Notes: generated by a model from the letters alone, not told the origin. Positions 18,018 to 25,873 are shown, counted from the first letter of the stretch. The stretch: DNA of 64,000 nt from Paraburkholderia bryophila (GCF_013409255.1 NZ_JACCAS010000002.1:3400001-3464000), one strand, 5' to 3'. Made by a program: numbers and translations.

Positions 18018-18318
18018 GCCACGCGAAGCCCTGAAGAGCCAGCGCACACCGGCCCCGCCCGGTCGCCGCGTCCCCTCGATCCCGCCAGGGCTTAAGCCTC
18101 ACTTAAGCTAGCGCCACCCATAATCCGTGACGCTCGGAATACCCGTTTGATCCCCGCGCTATTCCGCCCGGATTCGCTGCGCCGCCTTACTGTCCGATAC
18201 CAGGAGCCTTACATTTTGGCGGCCTTTAAGCTGGCCTGATTATGGTATCGTCCGGCCTGCGCTTTAGATGCGCACGCCACACTCAATCGGGCGCGAAATC
18301 GCTCCCTAAAAAAATATC
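18018..18318. promoter_or_regulatory. Intergenic region upstream of the DUF4118 gene
   Basis: 301 bp without a gene. It holds a CTTAAG-N5-CTTAAG repeat with a -10-like CATAAT 11 bp further on (listed separately). Closer to the gene is a second weaker arrangement: TTTAAG at 18225-18230, then 10 bp, then TATGGT at 18241-18246. The latter could be the main promoter of the downstream gene. Confidence 0.5.
18091..18124 (+). promoter_or_regulatory. PmrA-type box (CTTAAG-N5-CTTAAG) with -10 element
   Basis: CTTAAG at 18091-18096 and again at 18102-18107, exactly 11 bp apart, match the known YTTAAK-N5-YTTAAK box of PmrA/QseB-class OmpR regulators. CATAAT at 18119-18124 lies 11 bp after the second half-site, the distance usual for activator sites that replace a -35 element. 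With flanking G and C it also reads as a 7-bp inverted repeat around CCTCA, so a hairpin is an alternative. Confidence 0.5.
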
Positions 18319-19089
18319 ATGGATGTCCAAAACGCCCGTCGCTGGGCACCAAGGGGTACACGCGCCTGGCTAGTCGCGGCCGCTGCATTGGCCGTTGCCT
18401 GCGACGTGCGCATGCTGCTTCACCCGTTGATCGGCCCGTTCTTGCCGGGCACCGCGTTCTGCATCGCGGCGTCGCTGGTCGAGTATTTTTTCGGTCTGGC
18501 GCCCGCGCTGGCAGTGATGGTGCTCGGCCTGGGCATTGCCGACTATCTGTTCGTGCCGCCCTACGCGGCCATCACCACATTCAACCAGGCAGACGTGGTG
18601 CTGCTGATTTCCTATCCGCTCGTCACGCTGCTCGTGATCATTCTGATCGAACGCTTGCGGCGCTCGCAGTTCCGCGCGGAGTTGATCGCGTCGGTGGCGC
18701 AGTCGCGCTATGAAATGCTGCTGCGTCACGACAACGAACGGATGCTGGCGCGCCGCGCCGTCGACGAAACGCACCGGTTGTTGCGCCATCTGTCGCATCA
18801 CCACCGCACCTTCATTTTTATTCAGGCGCTCGAACGCGACGCGCTGCAACCGGCCGACGACCTCAAACAGCACAGCGTGCTGCCGCGCCTGCCCAATGAG
18901 ATCGCGCCGGGTCCGCGCTTTGCCGACGTCGATCCCGACGACATTCAGCGCCTGGGCAAAGCATTGCGCGCCGGCACGCACCGCGTGCGCCTGAAGACCG
19001 GCGACGGCGCGGCGAAGCTCACCGAATGTGTGTGCGAACGCTTCACCACGCACGCCGGCGACTTCCTCGTCTTGCGGATCGGAGCCTGA
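18319..19089 (+). CDS. DUF4118 (KdpD-type) membrane sensor-like protein
   Basis: 256 residues. Roughly the first 115 residues hold four hydrophobic segments (AWLVAAAALAVACDVRMLLH, FCIAASLVEYFFGLAPALAV, then a segment ending LFVPPY, then LISYPLVTLLVIILIERL). This is the DUF4118 transmembrane module of KdpD-like kinases. A coiled cytoplasmic linker follows (QSRYEMLLRHDNERMLARRAVDETHRLL). No phosphoacceptor H-box of the usual type or ATPase domain is present, and the C-terminal ~80 residues are a small unassigned fold. It may be a sensor input stripped of its kinase. The alpha/beta hydrolase gene starts 5 bp after its stop, so they are likely co-transcribed. Confidence 0.75.
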   Translation: MDVQNARRWAPRGTRAWLVAAAALAVACDVRMLLHPLIGPFLPGTAFCIAASLVEYFFGLAPALAVMVLGLGIADYLFVPPYAAITTFNQADVVLLISYPLVTLLVIILIERLRRSQFRAELIASVAQSRYEMLLRHDNERMLARRAVDETHRLLRHLSHHHRTFIFIQALERDALQPADDLKQHSVLPRLPNEIAPGPRFADVDPDDIQRLGKALRAGTHRVRLKTGDGAAKLTECVCERFTTHAGDFLVLRIGA

Positions 19090-19093
19090 GCCA

Positions 19094-19987
19094 ATGAATC
19101 AACCGACCCAGCCGACCAGCCTGTTCTTTCCCGGCGACGACCACGCGGTGCTGATGCTGCACGGGCTGTCGAGTTCGCCGCTCGAATTGCGTTTTCTCGC
19201 GCGCTATCTGAATGCGGAAGGCTTTACCGCCTGCGCGCCGCTGCTGCCCGGCTATAGCGCCGGTTCGAAAGAAACCGCGATGGAAACGTGGATCGACGCC
19301 GCCGTGCGCGAGTACGACGCGCTGGCCGAGCGCTTCACGCATGTGTCGATCTGCGGGCTGTCGATCGGCTCGGCGCTGGCCCTCGCGCTTGCGCATCGCC
19401 GTCCGCAGGCGCAGTCGCTCGTGCTGCTGTCCTTGACGCTTTCTTACGACGGCTGGGCGATTCCCTGGTATCGTTTCCTGCTTAATTGGGCTTACTACAC
19501 GCCGATGCGCAAGCGCTGGCGCTATCGCGAGGCAGCGCCGTTCGGCCTGCGCAACGAGGCGCTGCGCGCGAAGATCGCGCGTGCCATGCAGCGCAGCGAC
19601 TTCAGTGAAGTCGGGCCGTCCACGATCTCGCTGCCGGCGTTGCACGAAGCGAGCCGTCTGGCGTCGGAAGTTCGCATACTGGTGCGCGACATCAAGACGG
19701 ATTGCCTGATCGTGCACGCGATCGACGACGAGACATCGAGCCCACGTAACGCCCAATTCGTGGCCAGCCATATCGGCGCGGCCTTTTTACGGACAATCTG
19801 GCTGGATGATTCGTATCACATGATTACGTCGGACAACGAGCGCGAAATCGTCGCGCGCGAAACCGCGCTGTTTCTGCGCGAAAGCCAAGCCGTTCGTAGC
19901 GGCGACGACGGCCGTCAGCCCGTCGTCTCGAAGGCGCTCGCGCGGCGCCTGCGGCAACTTGCGGCACTCGGCAAGGAGCGGGCATGA
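19094..19987 (+). CDS. Alpha/beta hydrolase (carboxylesterase/monoacylglycerol-lipase-like)
   Basis: 297 residues from ATG 19094 (MNQPTQPTSLFFPGDDHAVLM). The fold is recognised by AVLMLHGLSSSPLELRFLARYL near the oxyanion hole and the nucleophile elbow GLSIGS (Ser near residue 93). The acid is probably the Asp of VHAIDDETSS and the His that of DDSYHMITSD. The latter pattern is typical of EstE/carboxylesterase Est30-like serine esterases. It sits between a DUF4118 membrane protein and a MipA/OmpV gene, whose ATG overlaps its stop (ATGA). It is probably cytoplasmic, as no signal peptide is seen. The substrate is unknown. Confidence 0.87.
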   Translation: MNQPTQPTSLFFPGDDHAVLMLHGLSSSPLELRFLARYLNAEGFTACAPLLPGYSAGSKETAMETWIDAAVREYDALAERFTHVSICGLSIGSALALALAHRRPQAQSLVLLSLTLSYDGWAIPWYRFLLNWAYYTPMRKRWRYREAAPFGLRNEALRAKIARAMQRSDFSEVGPSTISLPALHEASRLASEVRILVRDIKTDCLIVHAIDDETSSPRNAQFVASHIGAAFLRTIWLDDSYHMITSDNEREIVARETALFLRESQAVRSGDDGRQPVVSKALARRLRQLAALGKERA

Positions 19988-20877
19988 GCGCGCGTGTGAA
20001 GCTGGGTGGACGCAGCCTTGTTGGACAGCGCGTTGTCGGGCACGGCCGGCCTGCCCGTGCGTCGCTGACGCTGGCATTGGCGCTGAGCGGCGCGCTGCTG
20101 GGTTTGACGGCAGCGCAAGCCGCCCATGCGGACGACACGACGCCCGCTACAAGCACTGACGCCAGCACCGCCACCGCCGCGTCTTCCGACAGCAAATGGA
20201 AGATTGGCGTCGGCCCCGGCCTGGTGGTCACGCCGAAGTATCCCGGCTCGCGGCAACTGAGCTACATCCCGTTTCCGGCGCTGGACATTTCCTACGACGA
20301 CCGCTTCTTCTCGCAAGGCCCGGACGTGCTCGGCGTCAACGTACTGCGCGGGCCGGCCTATCACCTGGGCGCGGCGCTGAGTTTCGATTTCCAGTCGCGC
20401 AAGGAGTCGGACGATCCGCACCTGCACGGCCTCGGCAACGTGGACGGCGGTCCCAAGCTGAAGCTGTTCGGCGACTACACGTGGTGGGCGTTCACCGGAT
20501 CGGTGGCGCTGTATCAGGATATCGCCGGGCATCATCAAGGCACGACGATCAGCACCGATCTGGTGGCGTCGGCGCCAGTGGGCGGCTGGCTGTTCTCGGT
20601 CGGGCCGGGCTTCACTTGGGCCAACGGAACGTACACGCGGACGTTTTTCGGCGTCTCGCAGCAGCAGAGCGCGGCGTCGGGTTTGCCCACGTACAACACC
20701 AGCGCCGGCATACGCGATATCCATATGAATGCGATGGTGACTTACGATTTTTCGCGGCACTGGAACGGCTCGGTCGCCGCGACCTTCGGGCGCCTCGAAC
20801 ACAACGCGGCAAATAGCCCGATTACCGAAAAGCGCTTCGAGTTGAATACGCTGGCGTCGGTGAATTACAAGTTCTGA
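19984..20877 (+). CDS. MipA/OmpV-family outer-membrane protein
   Basis: 297 residues; the ATG overlaps the stop of the hydrolase gene by 4 bases. A long signal region with a hydrophobic core (ASLTLALALSGALLGLTAAQ) ends near AQAAHAD. The mature protein alternates beta strands rich in aromatic residues and ends in VNYKF, a C-terminal aromatic suited to BAM-dependent insertion. KIGVGPGLVVTPKYPGSRQ and YNTSAGIRDIHMNAMVTYDF are family-like segments. MipA was described as a scaffold for murein hydrolase and synthase in E. coli; many homologues are simple outer-membrane barrels of unknown role. Confidence 0.88.
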   Translation: MSARVKLGGRSLVGQRVVGHGRPARASLTLALALSGALLGLTAAQAAHADDTTPATSTDASTATAASSDSKWKIGVGPGLVVTPKYPGSRQLSYIPFPALDISYDDRFFSQGPDVLGVNVLRGPAYHLGAALSFDFQSRKESDDPHLHGLGNVDGGPKLKLFGDYTWWAFTGSVALYQDIAGHHQGTTISTDLVASAPVGGWLFSVGPGFTWANGTYTRTFFGVSQQQSAASGLPTYNTSAGIRDIHMNAMVTYDFSRHWNGSVAATFGRLEHNAANSPITEKRFELNTLASVNYKF

Positions 20878-20957
20878 TTGTTGTTGAATGCGCGCCTGGC
20901 GGGCCGGCTTGCATCGATGTCGGCCCCGACTCAAGCGCGCAATCGGTGAAACGCCGC

Positions 20958-21662
20958 TCAGGCGTCGTCGCCCAGATCGTCGACCGCGATCCCCAACTCC
21001 GCGGCCATGCGTCGCACTACCGTCTGGAGCCGGCTCACTTCTTCCGCGAGCCGCTTCTGCTCGGCCTTCACCGCCTCGAACGCGGATAACGGCACGGATT
21101 CGTCGTCATCGCCCGGCTGGGCCAGTTCGCTCGCGCTGACTTCACCGCACAGCAGATGCGTCCAGCGGTTCTCGCGCTCGCCCGGCGTGCGGGCCAGTTT
21201 GACGACGCGCGGCGGGTCGTTGGCCGCGAGCTCGTCGAGAAACGCCTCGACCGACGAGATGTCCGCGAAACCATGCAAACGCGCGCTGTTCAGGCGCAAT
21301 TCGGCCGCGGTCTGCGGGCCGCGCAGCAGCAAGGTGGTCAGCAACGCGCCCGACTGGCTCGGCAAGCCTAGCACCCGGTTCATGTTCTGCTCGAAACGCG
21401 GCACGCGGCTGCTGCTGCCTTCCATCACCAGGCTCAGCCGTTTCAGACCGTCGACGGCGGTCAGCACTTCGGCTTCGGTGGCGTTCATCACCGGCGCGCG
21501 GCCGGTTTTCTGATTGCAACCCAGGGTCAGCGCGTTCAACGACAGCGGATAACTGTCCGGCACGGTGTGCTGCTTTTCGACGAGCACGCTGAGCACGCGC
21601 CCTTCGAGCAAGGTCAACGCGCGGAGGGAGGGACGGGAAACAGCGTCGGGAGTGGTGTTCAT
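20958..21662 (-). CDS. YceH/DUF480 family protein
   Basis: 234 residues from ATG 21662 (MNTTPDAVSRPSLRALTLLE). DUF480 proteins have two winged-helix domains; here LEGRVLSVLVEKQHTVPDSYPLS and then LTTLLLRGPQTAAELRLNS mark them. The C-terminal ~40 residues form a coiled coil (FEAVKAEQKRLAEEVSRLQTVV). The function of the family is unknown, though the winged helices suggest nucleic-acid or protein binding. It is convergent with mipA and divergent from the XRE-cupin gene. Confidence 0.9.
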   Translation of the reverse strand: MNTTPDAVSRPSLRALTLLEGRVLSVLVEKQHTVPDSYPLSLNALTLGCNQKTGRAPVMNATEAEVLTAVDGLKRLSLVMEGSSSRVPRFEQNMNRVLGLPSQSGALLTTLLLRGPQTAAELRLNSARLHGFADISSVEAFLDELAANDPPRVVKLARTPGERENRWTHLLCGEVSASELAQPGDDDESVPLSAFEAVKAEQKRLAEEVSRLQTVVRRMAAELGIAVDDLGDDA

Positions 21663-21873
21663 GGATGATGTTGCGGCTGGAGTCGCCGGGTCTCGTAGAT
21701 GGGGTGCGTTGCCTTGCACAGCCTGGCGGCGCTTTCTGGATGGCGGCCCCTATGATAAACGGGCCAGACGGTGCGCGGTGGATCAAACCCGGTCGCAGCG
21801 CGTCCACGTACGCGCTGCGAGCGGTGAACGCAGGGCCGAACTTCAATCCACCTTTTTGTTCCAATTGACGAAT

Positions 21874-21906
21874 TTCCATATTCGAGATAATTTCCCGAAT
21901 ATGGAA
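21874..21906. promoter_or_regulatory. 11-bp perfect inverted repeat over the start codon of the XRE-cupin gene
   Basis: TTCCATATTCG at 21874-21884 and CGAATATGGAA at 21896-21906 are perfect inverted arms with an 11-bp gap; the ATG at 21901-21903 lies in the right arm. A wider pair, TTTGTTCC at 21855-21862 and GGAACAAA at 21903-21910, also matches. Such a long symmetric site at a regulator's start suggests autorepression by the encoded XRE protein. No clear Shine-Dalgarno precedes the ATG, so the mRNA may be leaderless. Confidence 0.65.
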
Positions 21907-22473
21907 CAAACGCTCCCCGACGACAACGCCATCGACCGCCGCATCGCGCAGCGTCTGCGAGCGCTACGCGCCGAACGCAACTGGTCGCTCGACGATCTCG
22001 CGCGGCTCAGCGGCGTCAGCCGCGCCACGCTGTCACGCCTCGAAAACGCCGCCGTGAGCCCGACCGCGAGCGTGCTCGGCAAGCTGTGCGTGGCCTACGG
22101 CCTGCCGATGTCGCGCCTCATGCATATGGTCGAAGAGGACTTCGCGCCGCTAGTGCCGCGCGCCGCGCAGCCCTTGTGGAGCGACGACGCCGCCGGCTTC
22201 CGGCGCCGCTCCGTGTCGCCGCCCGCGCAGGCGTTGGCCGGCGAGGCGCTGGAGTGCGAACTCGAACCCGGCGCGCACATTAGCTACGACGAGTCGCCAA
22301 GGCCCGGGCTTGAACATCATCTGATTTTGCTGGAAGGCCAACTGCGGATCACCGTCGACGGTCAAAGCCACGACCTGCAACCTGGCGACTGCCTGCGCTA
22401 CCGGCTCTTCGGCCCGAGCGCTTTCGAGACGCCCGCACACAGCGGGGCCCATTATTTTCTTTTCATTGTGTGA
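21901..22473 (+). CDS. XRE-family transcriptional regulator with cupin sensor domain
   Basis: 190 residues from ATG 21901. An HTH_3 domain (RIAQRLRALRAERNWSLDDL, then LSGVSRATLSRLENAAVSPT) occupies residues ~13-65. A cupin_2 barrel (LELEGQLRIT-like HHLILLEGQLRITVDGQSH and LQPGDCLRYRLFGPS) makes up the C-terminal half. This two-domain layout is typical of small regulators that sense amino acids, polyamines or osmolytes. The GNAT gene starts 6 bp after its stop, so it is likely in the same transcript and possibly a target. It may repress its own promoter through the inverted repeat at its start. Confidence 0.92.
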   Translation: MEQTLPDDNAIDRRIAQRLRALRAERNWSLDDLARLSGVSRATLSRLENAAVSPTASVLGKLCVAYGLPMSRLMHMVEEDFAPLVPRAAQPLWSDDAAGFRRRSVSPPAQALAGEALECELEPGAHISYDESPRPGLEHHLILLEGQLRITVDGQSHDLQPGDCLRYRLFGPSAFETPAHSGAHYFLFIV

Positions 22474-22479
22474 GCCGAG

Positions 22480-23034
22480 ATGAGCGCCATGACCATCACC
22501 CCCTTTTCCGCCGACGATCTCGAACGCCATCTGCCGGAACTCGGCGCGCTGCTGCATGCGTGCGTGCATGACGGCGCCAGCGTCGGTTTCGTGCTGCCCC
22601 ACGGTCTCGACGAGAGCGAAGCGTTCTGGCGCGGCAAGGTGTTGCCGACGCTGCGAAGCGGCCGGCTGGTTCTGCTCGTCGCGCGCGAGGGCGACGTGAT
22701 CGCCGGCACCGTGCAACTGGATTACGACACGATGCCAAACCAGCGACATCGCGCCGATGTGCGCAAGCTGCTGATTCATCCGGCGTGGCGTCGTCGGGGA
22801 ATCGCCCGTGCCTTGATGATTGAGTTGGAGCGGCACGCGCAGCGTTTGCAGCGCAGCCTGCTCACGCTCGACACGCGTACCGGCGATCATGCCGAGCCGC
22901 TTTATACCGCGCTGGGTTATCGGGCGGTCGGCGTGATCCCCGGTTACGCGCAGGGTCCGGATGAAGCGTGTCTGGAGGCGGCCACGTTCATGTATAAATC
23001 GCTCGAAGCGGCGGACGCGCAAACGACGGCGTGA
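22480..23034 (+). CDS. GNAT-family N-acetyltransferase
   Basis: 184 residues. An ATG at 22480 begins MSAMTITPFSADDLERHLPE; the third-codon-later ATG at 22489 is an alternative. The acetyl-CoA motif A is clear (VRKLLIHPAWRRRGIARALM, with the R-R-x-G-I/x-A pyrophosphate loop), followed by LYTALGYRAVGVIPGYA. Its position 6 bp after the XRE-cupin regulator suggests joint expression. The substrate (small amine, antibiotic or protein) cannot be inferred. It is convergent with the LysE gene. Confidence 0.88.
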   Translation: MSAMTITPFSADDLERHLPELGALLHACVHDGASVGFVLPHGLDESEAFWRGKVLPTLRSGRLVLLVAREGDVIAGTVQLDYDTMPNQRHRADVRKLLIHPAWRRRGIARALMIELERHAQRLQRSLLTLDTRTGDHAEPLYTALGYRAVGVIPGYAQGPDEACLEAATFMYKSLEAADAQTTA

Positions 23035-23140
23035 TCTATGCGGCGCTCGCGGTGGCCGCTTACCGTTGTTCGCGCGCCGCGCTCTCCGCGCTCAATGTAA
23101 AGCGCTCCGCTGACCGCGCAGCCCCGCTCAACAACGCGAA

Positions 23141-23773
23141 TCAACGACGCGAATCGAGCGCGATCCGCACCGCGAGTCCGGCGAGCACCGTGCCCATCAG
23201 CCAGCGCTGCACCCTCAGCCACACGGGGCGCCCCGCGAGAAACCCGGCGATCGACCCCGCCATGCTCGCGATAATCGCATTCACCGTCACGCTGACCACG
23301 ATCTGCACGCAGCCCAAAGCAAGCGACTGCGACAGCACGCTGCCATGTCCCGGCGAAATGAATTGCGGCAGCAGCGACAGATACATCACCGCGATCTTCG
23401 GATTCGCGAGGTTGGTGACGAAGCCCATGGTGAACAGCTTACGGGGGCTGTCGTGCGGCAGGTCGCGCACCTGGAACGGCGAGCGGCCGCCGGGTTTGAC
23501 TGCCTGCCACGCGAGATACAGCAGATACAGCGCACCGCCGAAGCGCAACGCGTCGTACGCGAAAGGCACCGTGAGCAACAGCGCCGTAATGCCGAACGCC
23601 GCGCAGAACATATAGAACACGAAACCGAGCGCCACGCCGCCGAGAGACACGAGACCGGCGCGCTTGCCCTGGCAGAGCGATCGCGAGATCAGATAGATCA
23701 TGTTCGGTCCCGGCGTGAGCACCATGCCCAATGAAACCAGACCGAAAGCGAGCAGCGTTGTGAAGGCGGGCAC
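23141..23773 (-). CDS. LysE/RhtB-family amino-acid exporter
   Basis: 210 residues from a GTG at 23773, chosen because GAGGAGA lies 5-6 nt upstream; an upstream extension has no support. The LysE pattern is plain: LVSLGMVLTPGPNMIYLISRSL in TM1, GVALGFVFYMFCAAFGI, LGGALYLLYLAW-like FGGALYLLYLAWQAV, and MGFVTNLANPKIAVMYLSLLP. About six transmembrane helices are present. Family members export amino acids such as lysine, homoserine or threonine. It lies back to back with the glycine-riboswitch-controlled oxidoreductase, which suggests amino-acid homeostasis. Confidence 0.9.
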   Translation of the reverse strand: MPAFTTLLAFGLVSLGMVLTPGPNMIYLISRSLCQGKRAGLVSLGGVALGFVFYMFCAAFGITALLLTVPFAYDALRFGGALYLLYLAWQAVKPGGRSPFQVRDLPHDSPRKLFTMGFVTNLANPKIAVMYLSLLPQFISPGHGSVLSQSLALGCVQIVVSVTVNAIIASMAGSIAGFLAGRPVWLRVQRWLMGTVLAGLAVRIALDSRR

Positions 23774-23899
23774 GGCATTCTCCTCGTTGACGAGTGGGGG
23801 ATTGTGCCGCCGACTATAGCCGATCGCCGCCACGCCGACCCGGTACACAATCGCAACGCACGGACAGGACAGCACACACGCATTCACTCATTCACGCGC

Positions 23900-23922
23900 G
23901 TTGCGCTGCGCTGCAGCGCAAC
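23900..23922. repeat. 8-bp inverted repeat in the lysE/riboswitch intergenic region
   Basis: GTTGCGCT at 23900-23907 and AGCGCAAC at 23915-23922 form perfect arms around a 7-nt loop (GCGCTGC). It lies 12 bp before the predicted -35 of the riboswitch promoter and about 130 bp upstream of lysE. It could be an operator or a hairpin in the lysE leader. Confidence 0.4.
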
Positions 23923-23933
23923 GCACGAAACAC

Positions 23934-23962
23934 TTGCGGCAATAATTTTTGCCCGGTATCGT
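23934..23962 (+). promoter_or_regulatory. Predicted sigma-70 promoter of the glycine riboswitch transcript
   Basis: TTGCGG (23934-23939) and TATCGT (23957-23962) are spaced 17 bp. Transcription would begin near 23969, about a dozen bases before the first aptamer. The AT-rich spacer (AATAATTTTT) stands out locally. Confidence 0.5.
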
Positions 23963-23981
23963 CGTACCGTTCTGCAATGCA

Positions 23982-24186
23982 GCGCGGGAGAGATCGTCAT
24001 GCGGTAAGTGACGACGCCGACGGAGCAACCGCCCCGGAAACTCTCAGGCAAAAGGACCGCGCAGCAGGAACATCTGGAGAGCGACGCCGCTGACACTCGC
24101 GCGCGTCCACCGAAGGGGATTCCCCACTCCGGCTCGCATCGGGCCGGCATGGCGCGGGAAGAAACTCTCAGGTACAGGGACAGATG
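23982..24186 (+). ncRNA. Tandem glycine riboswitch
   Basis: Two aptamers lie head to tail. The first (23982-24062) is closed by GCGCGG/CCGCGC and contains GGGAGAG, GCCGACGGAGCAACC and GGAAACTCTCAGGCAAAAGG, the hallmark core. An 8-nt linker follows. The second (24071-24186) is closed by CATCTG/CAGATG and contains GGAGAGCG, CCACCGAAGGGG and GAAACTCTCAGGTACAGGGA. Both retain the conserved glycine-binding cores. It precedes a DadA-like oxidoreductase rather than the usual gcv genes, so glycine presumably turns on its own oxidation. Confidence 0.92.
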
Positions 24187-24188
24187 GG

Positions 24189-24230
24189 GCATCGACGCCG
24201 GTTTCGACACGAAATCGACACCGGTGATGC
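24189..24230 (+). promoter_or_regulatory. Expression-platform hairpin of the glycine riboswitch
   Basis: Directly after the second aptamer, GCATC and CCGGT on the left pair with ACCGG and GATGC on the right, and an inner TTTCG/CGAAA pair closes a 3-nt loop. The hairpin ends 21 nt before the ATG. No U-tract follows, so translational control or Rho access is more likely than an intrinsic terminator. Confidence 0.55.
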
Positions 24231-24251
24231 TCAACTTATCTGGACCATGTC

Positions 24252-25463
24252 ATGTCACGAATCGCCATTATCGGCGCCGGCATTACCGGCGTCACGACGG
24301 CTCACGCCCTCGCGCAACGCGGCCACCACGTCACCGTTTTCGAGCGCCATCGCTATGCGGCGATGGAGACGTCGTTTGCCAACGGCGGCCAGTTATCGGC
24401 CAGCAACGCCGAAGTCTGGAACAGCACCGCCACCGTGCTGAAGGGTCTACGCTGGATGCTCACGCGCGACGCCCCACTGCTGCTCAATCCGCTGCCCACG
24501 TGGCACAAATATTCGTGGATGGGCGAATTCCTGCGGCAGATCCCGCACTATCGGAGCAACACGGTCGAGACCGTGCGGCTCGCGATTGCCGCGCGCGAAC
24601 ATCTGTTTTCGACGGCGCGTAGCGAAGGCATCGAGTTCGATCTCGAGCGGCGCGGCATTCTGCATATCTACAAGACGCAGAAGGATTTCGCTGCGGCGAA
24701 CAAGGTGAATGCGTTGCTGCGCGAAGGCGGCCTTGACCGAAATCCGGTGTCGGCGACCGAGTTGCAGCGGATCGAACCCACGCTGCAAGGCGATTTCTTC
24801 GGCGGTTTTTTCACGCCGTCCGATTCGACCGGCGACATCCACAAGTTCACGCGCGGTCTCGCGGATGCCTGTGTGCGGCACGGCGTCGAGTTTCACTACG
24901 ATGCCGAGATCACGGCGATCGATCAGCCCGCAGAGGGCAAGTTTTCGCTGACGGTCAATCTGGAAGGCGAGTCGCAGCGCTTTGCGTTCGAGCGGATCGT
25001 CGTATGCGCCGGCGTGAAGAGTCGCGATTTCGCGGCGATGCTGGGCGATCACGTGAACATCTATCCGGTGAAAGGCTATTCGATCACCGTCTGTCTCGAC
25101 GACGAGACCAGTCAACAGCGCGCGCCATGGGTGAGCCTGCTTGACGATAGCGCGAAGATCGTCACGAGCCGGCTCGGCGCGGATCGATTCCGGGTGGCGG
25201 GCACGGCGGAGATCAACGGCTTCAACCGCGATATCCGCTCGGACCGGATTGCGCCGCTGGTGGACTGGACACGGCGTTACTTCCCCGAAGTGTCGACTTC
25301 GCGCGTGATTCCGTGGGCGGGTTTGCGGCCGATGTTGCCGAGCATGCTGCCCAAGGTGGGACGTGGCAAACGGCAAGGCGTGTTCTACAACACGGGGCAC
25401 GGGCATCTGGGGTGGACGTTGTCGGCGGCGACGGCGCAGGCGGTGGCTAGCGCGATTCAATAG
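24252..25463 (+). CDS. DadA-like FAD-dependent D-amino-acid/glycine dehydrogenase
   Basis: 403 residues starting MSRIAIIGAGITGVTTAHAL with the dinucleotide-binding GxGxxG. Next come ETSFANGGQLSASNAEVWNS, the D-amino-acid dehydrogenase (DadA) segment, and VKGYSITVCL and GRGKRQGVFYNTGHGHLGW at the C-terminus, which close the FAD site. Such flavoenzymes oxidise D-amino acids or glycine to imino acids, passing electrons to quinone. The tandem glycine riboswitch in its leader points to glycine as inducer and perhaps substrate. It is followed by a stem-loop at 25479-25515 and probably ends a single-gene transcript. Confidence 0.92.
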   Translation: MSRIAIIGAGITGVTTAHALAQRGHHVTVFERHRYAAMETSFANGGQLSASNAEVWNSTATVLKGLRWMLTRDAPLLLNPLPTWHKYSWMGEFLRQIPHYRSNTVETVRLAIAAREHLFSTARSEGIEFDLERRGILHIYKTQKDFAAANKVNALLREGGLDRNPVSATELQRIEPTLQGDFFGGFFTPSDSTGDIHKFTRGLADACVRHGVEFHYDAEITAIDQPAEGKFSLTVNLEGESQRFAFERIVVCAGVKSRDFAAMLGDHVNIYPVKGYSITVCLDDETSQQRAPWVSLLDDSAKIVTSRLGADRFRVAGTAEINGFNRDIRSDRIAPLVDWTRRYFPEVSTSRVIPWAGLRPMLPSMLPKVGRGKRQGVFYNTGHGHLGWTLSAATAQAVASAIQ

Positions 25464-25478
25464 CCTCGGGGTGTAGCG

Positions 25479-25515
25479 CGCGCCTGCTGCGGAAAGTATC
25501 GATACAGCAGGCGCG
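25479..25515 (+). terminator. Stem-loop after the DadA-like gene
   Basis: CGCGCCTGCTG (25479-25489) and CAGCAGGCGCG (25505-25515) are perfect 11-bp arms around a 15-nt loop, 15 bp after the stop codon. No T-run follows, so it may be a weak or Rho-assisted terminator, or an mRNA-stabilising hairpin. Confidence 0.5.
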
Positions 25516-25612
25516 AACGCCGTGAATGGAGATCAAAAGCGGCCGTGGTCGAATGCAAAGTCCGTCACATCTGCTAGTGTTCTCCCACCCCCGCAATCTC
25601 TGTGGAGAACCC

Positions 25613-25873
25613 ATGCCACACAACCGTTCTGCGAAACACACCAGCAGCAGACCGCGCCTGACCGACACCCAGATCGCCGCCGAAGCGACCCGTCGTCTCG
25701 CCTGGGACACCGCCGTCCCCGAACACGCCATCAAGGTCAAAGTCGCCGCTGGCCGCATCACGCTGCACGGCGAACTGCAACGCGATCAGCAACGAACCGC
25801 CGCACTCGAAGACGTCACGCGTCTGTTCGGCGTCACCGGCGTGTCGGATCGCACGACCATCAAGGCGAAATAA
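25613..25873 (+). CDS. BON-domain protein
   Basis: 86 residues from ATG 25613, with GGAG 6 nt upstream; longer in-frame starts lack such a site. After ~20 polar residues (MPHNRSAKHTSSRPRL) a single BON domain follows: TDTQIAAEATRRLAWDTAVP, IKVKVAAGRITLHGELQRD, then VTRLFGVTGVSDRTTIKAK. No signal peptide is present, so unlike OsmY it should be cytoplasmic. BON domains bind phospholipid or act as stress-linked modules. It is convergent with the acetate kinase gene, 38 bp away. Confidence 0.85.
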   Translation: MPHNRSAKHTSSRPRLTDTQIAAEATRRLAWDTAVPEHAIKVKVAAGRITLHGELQRDQQRTAALEDVTRLFGVTGVSDRTTIKAK

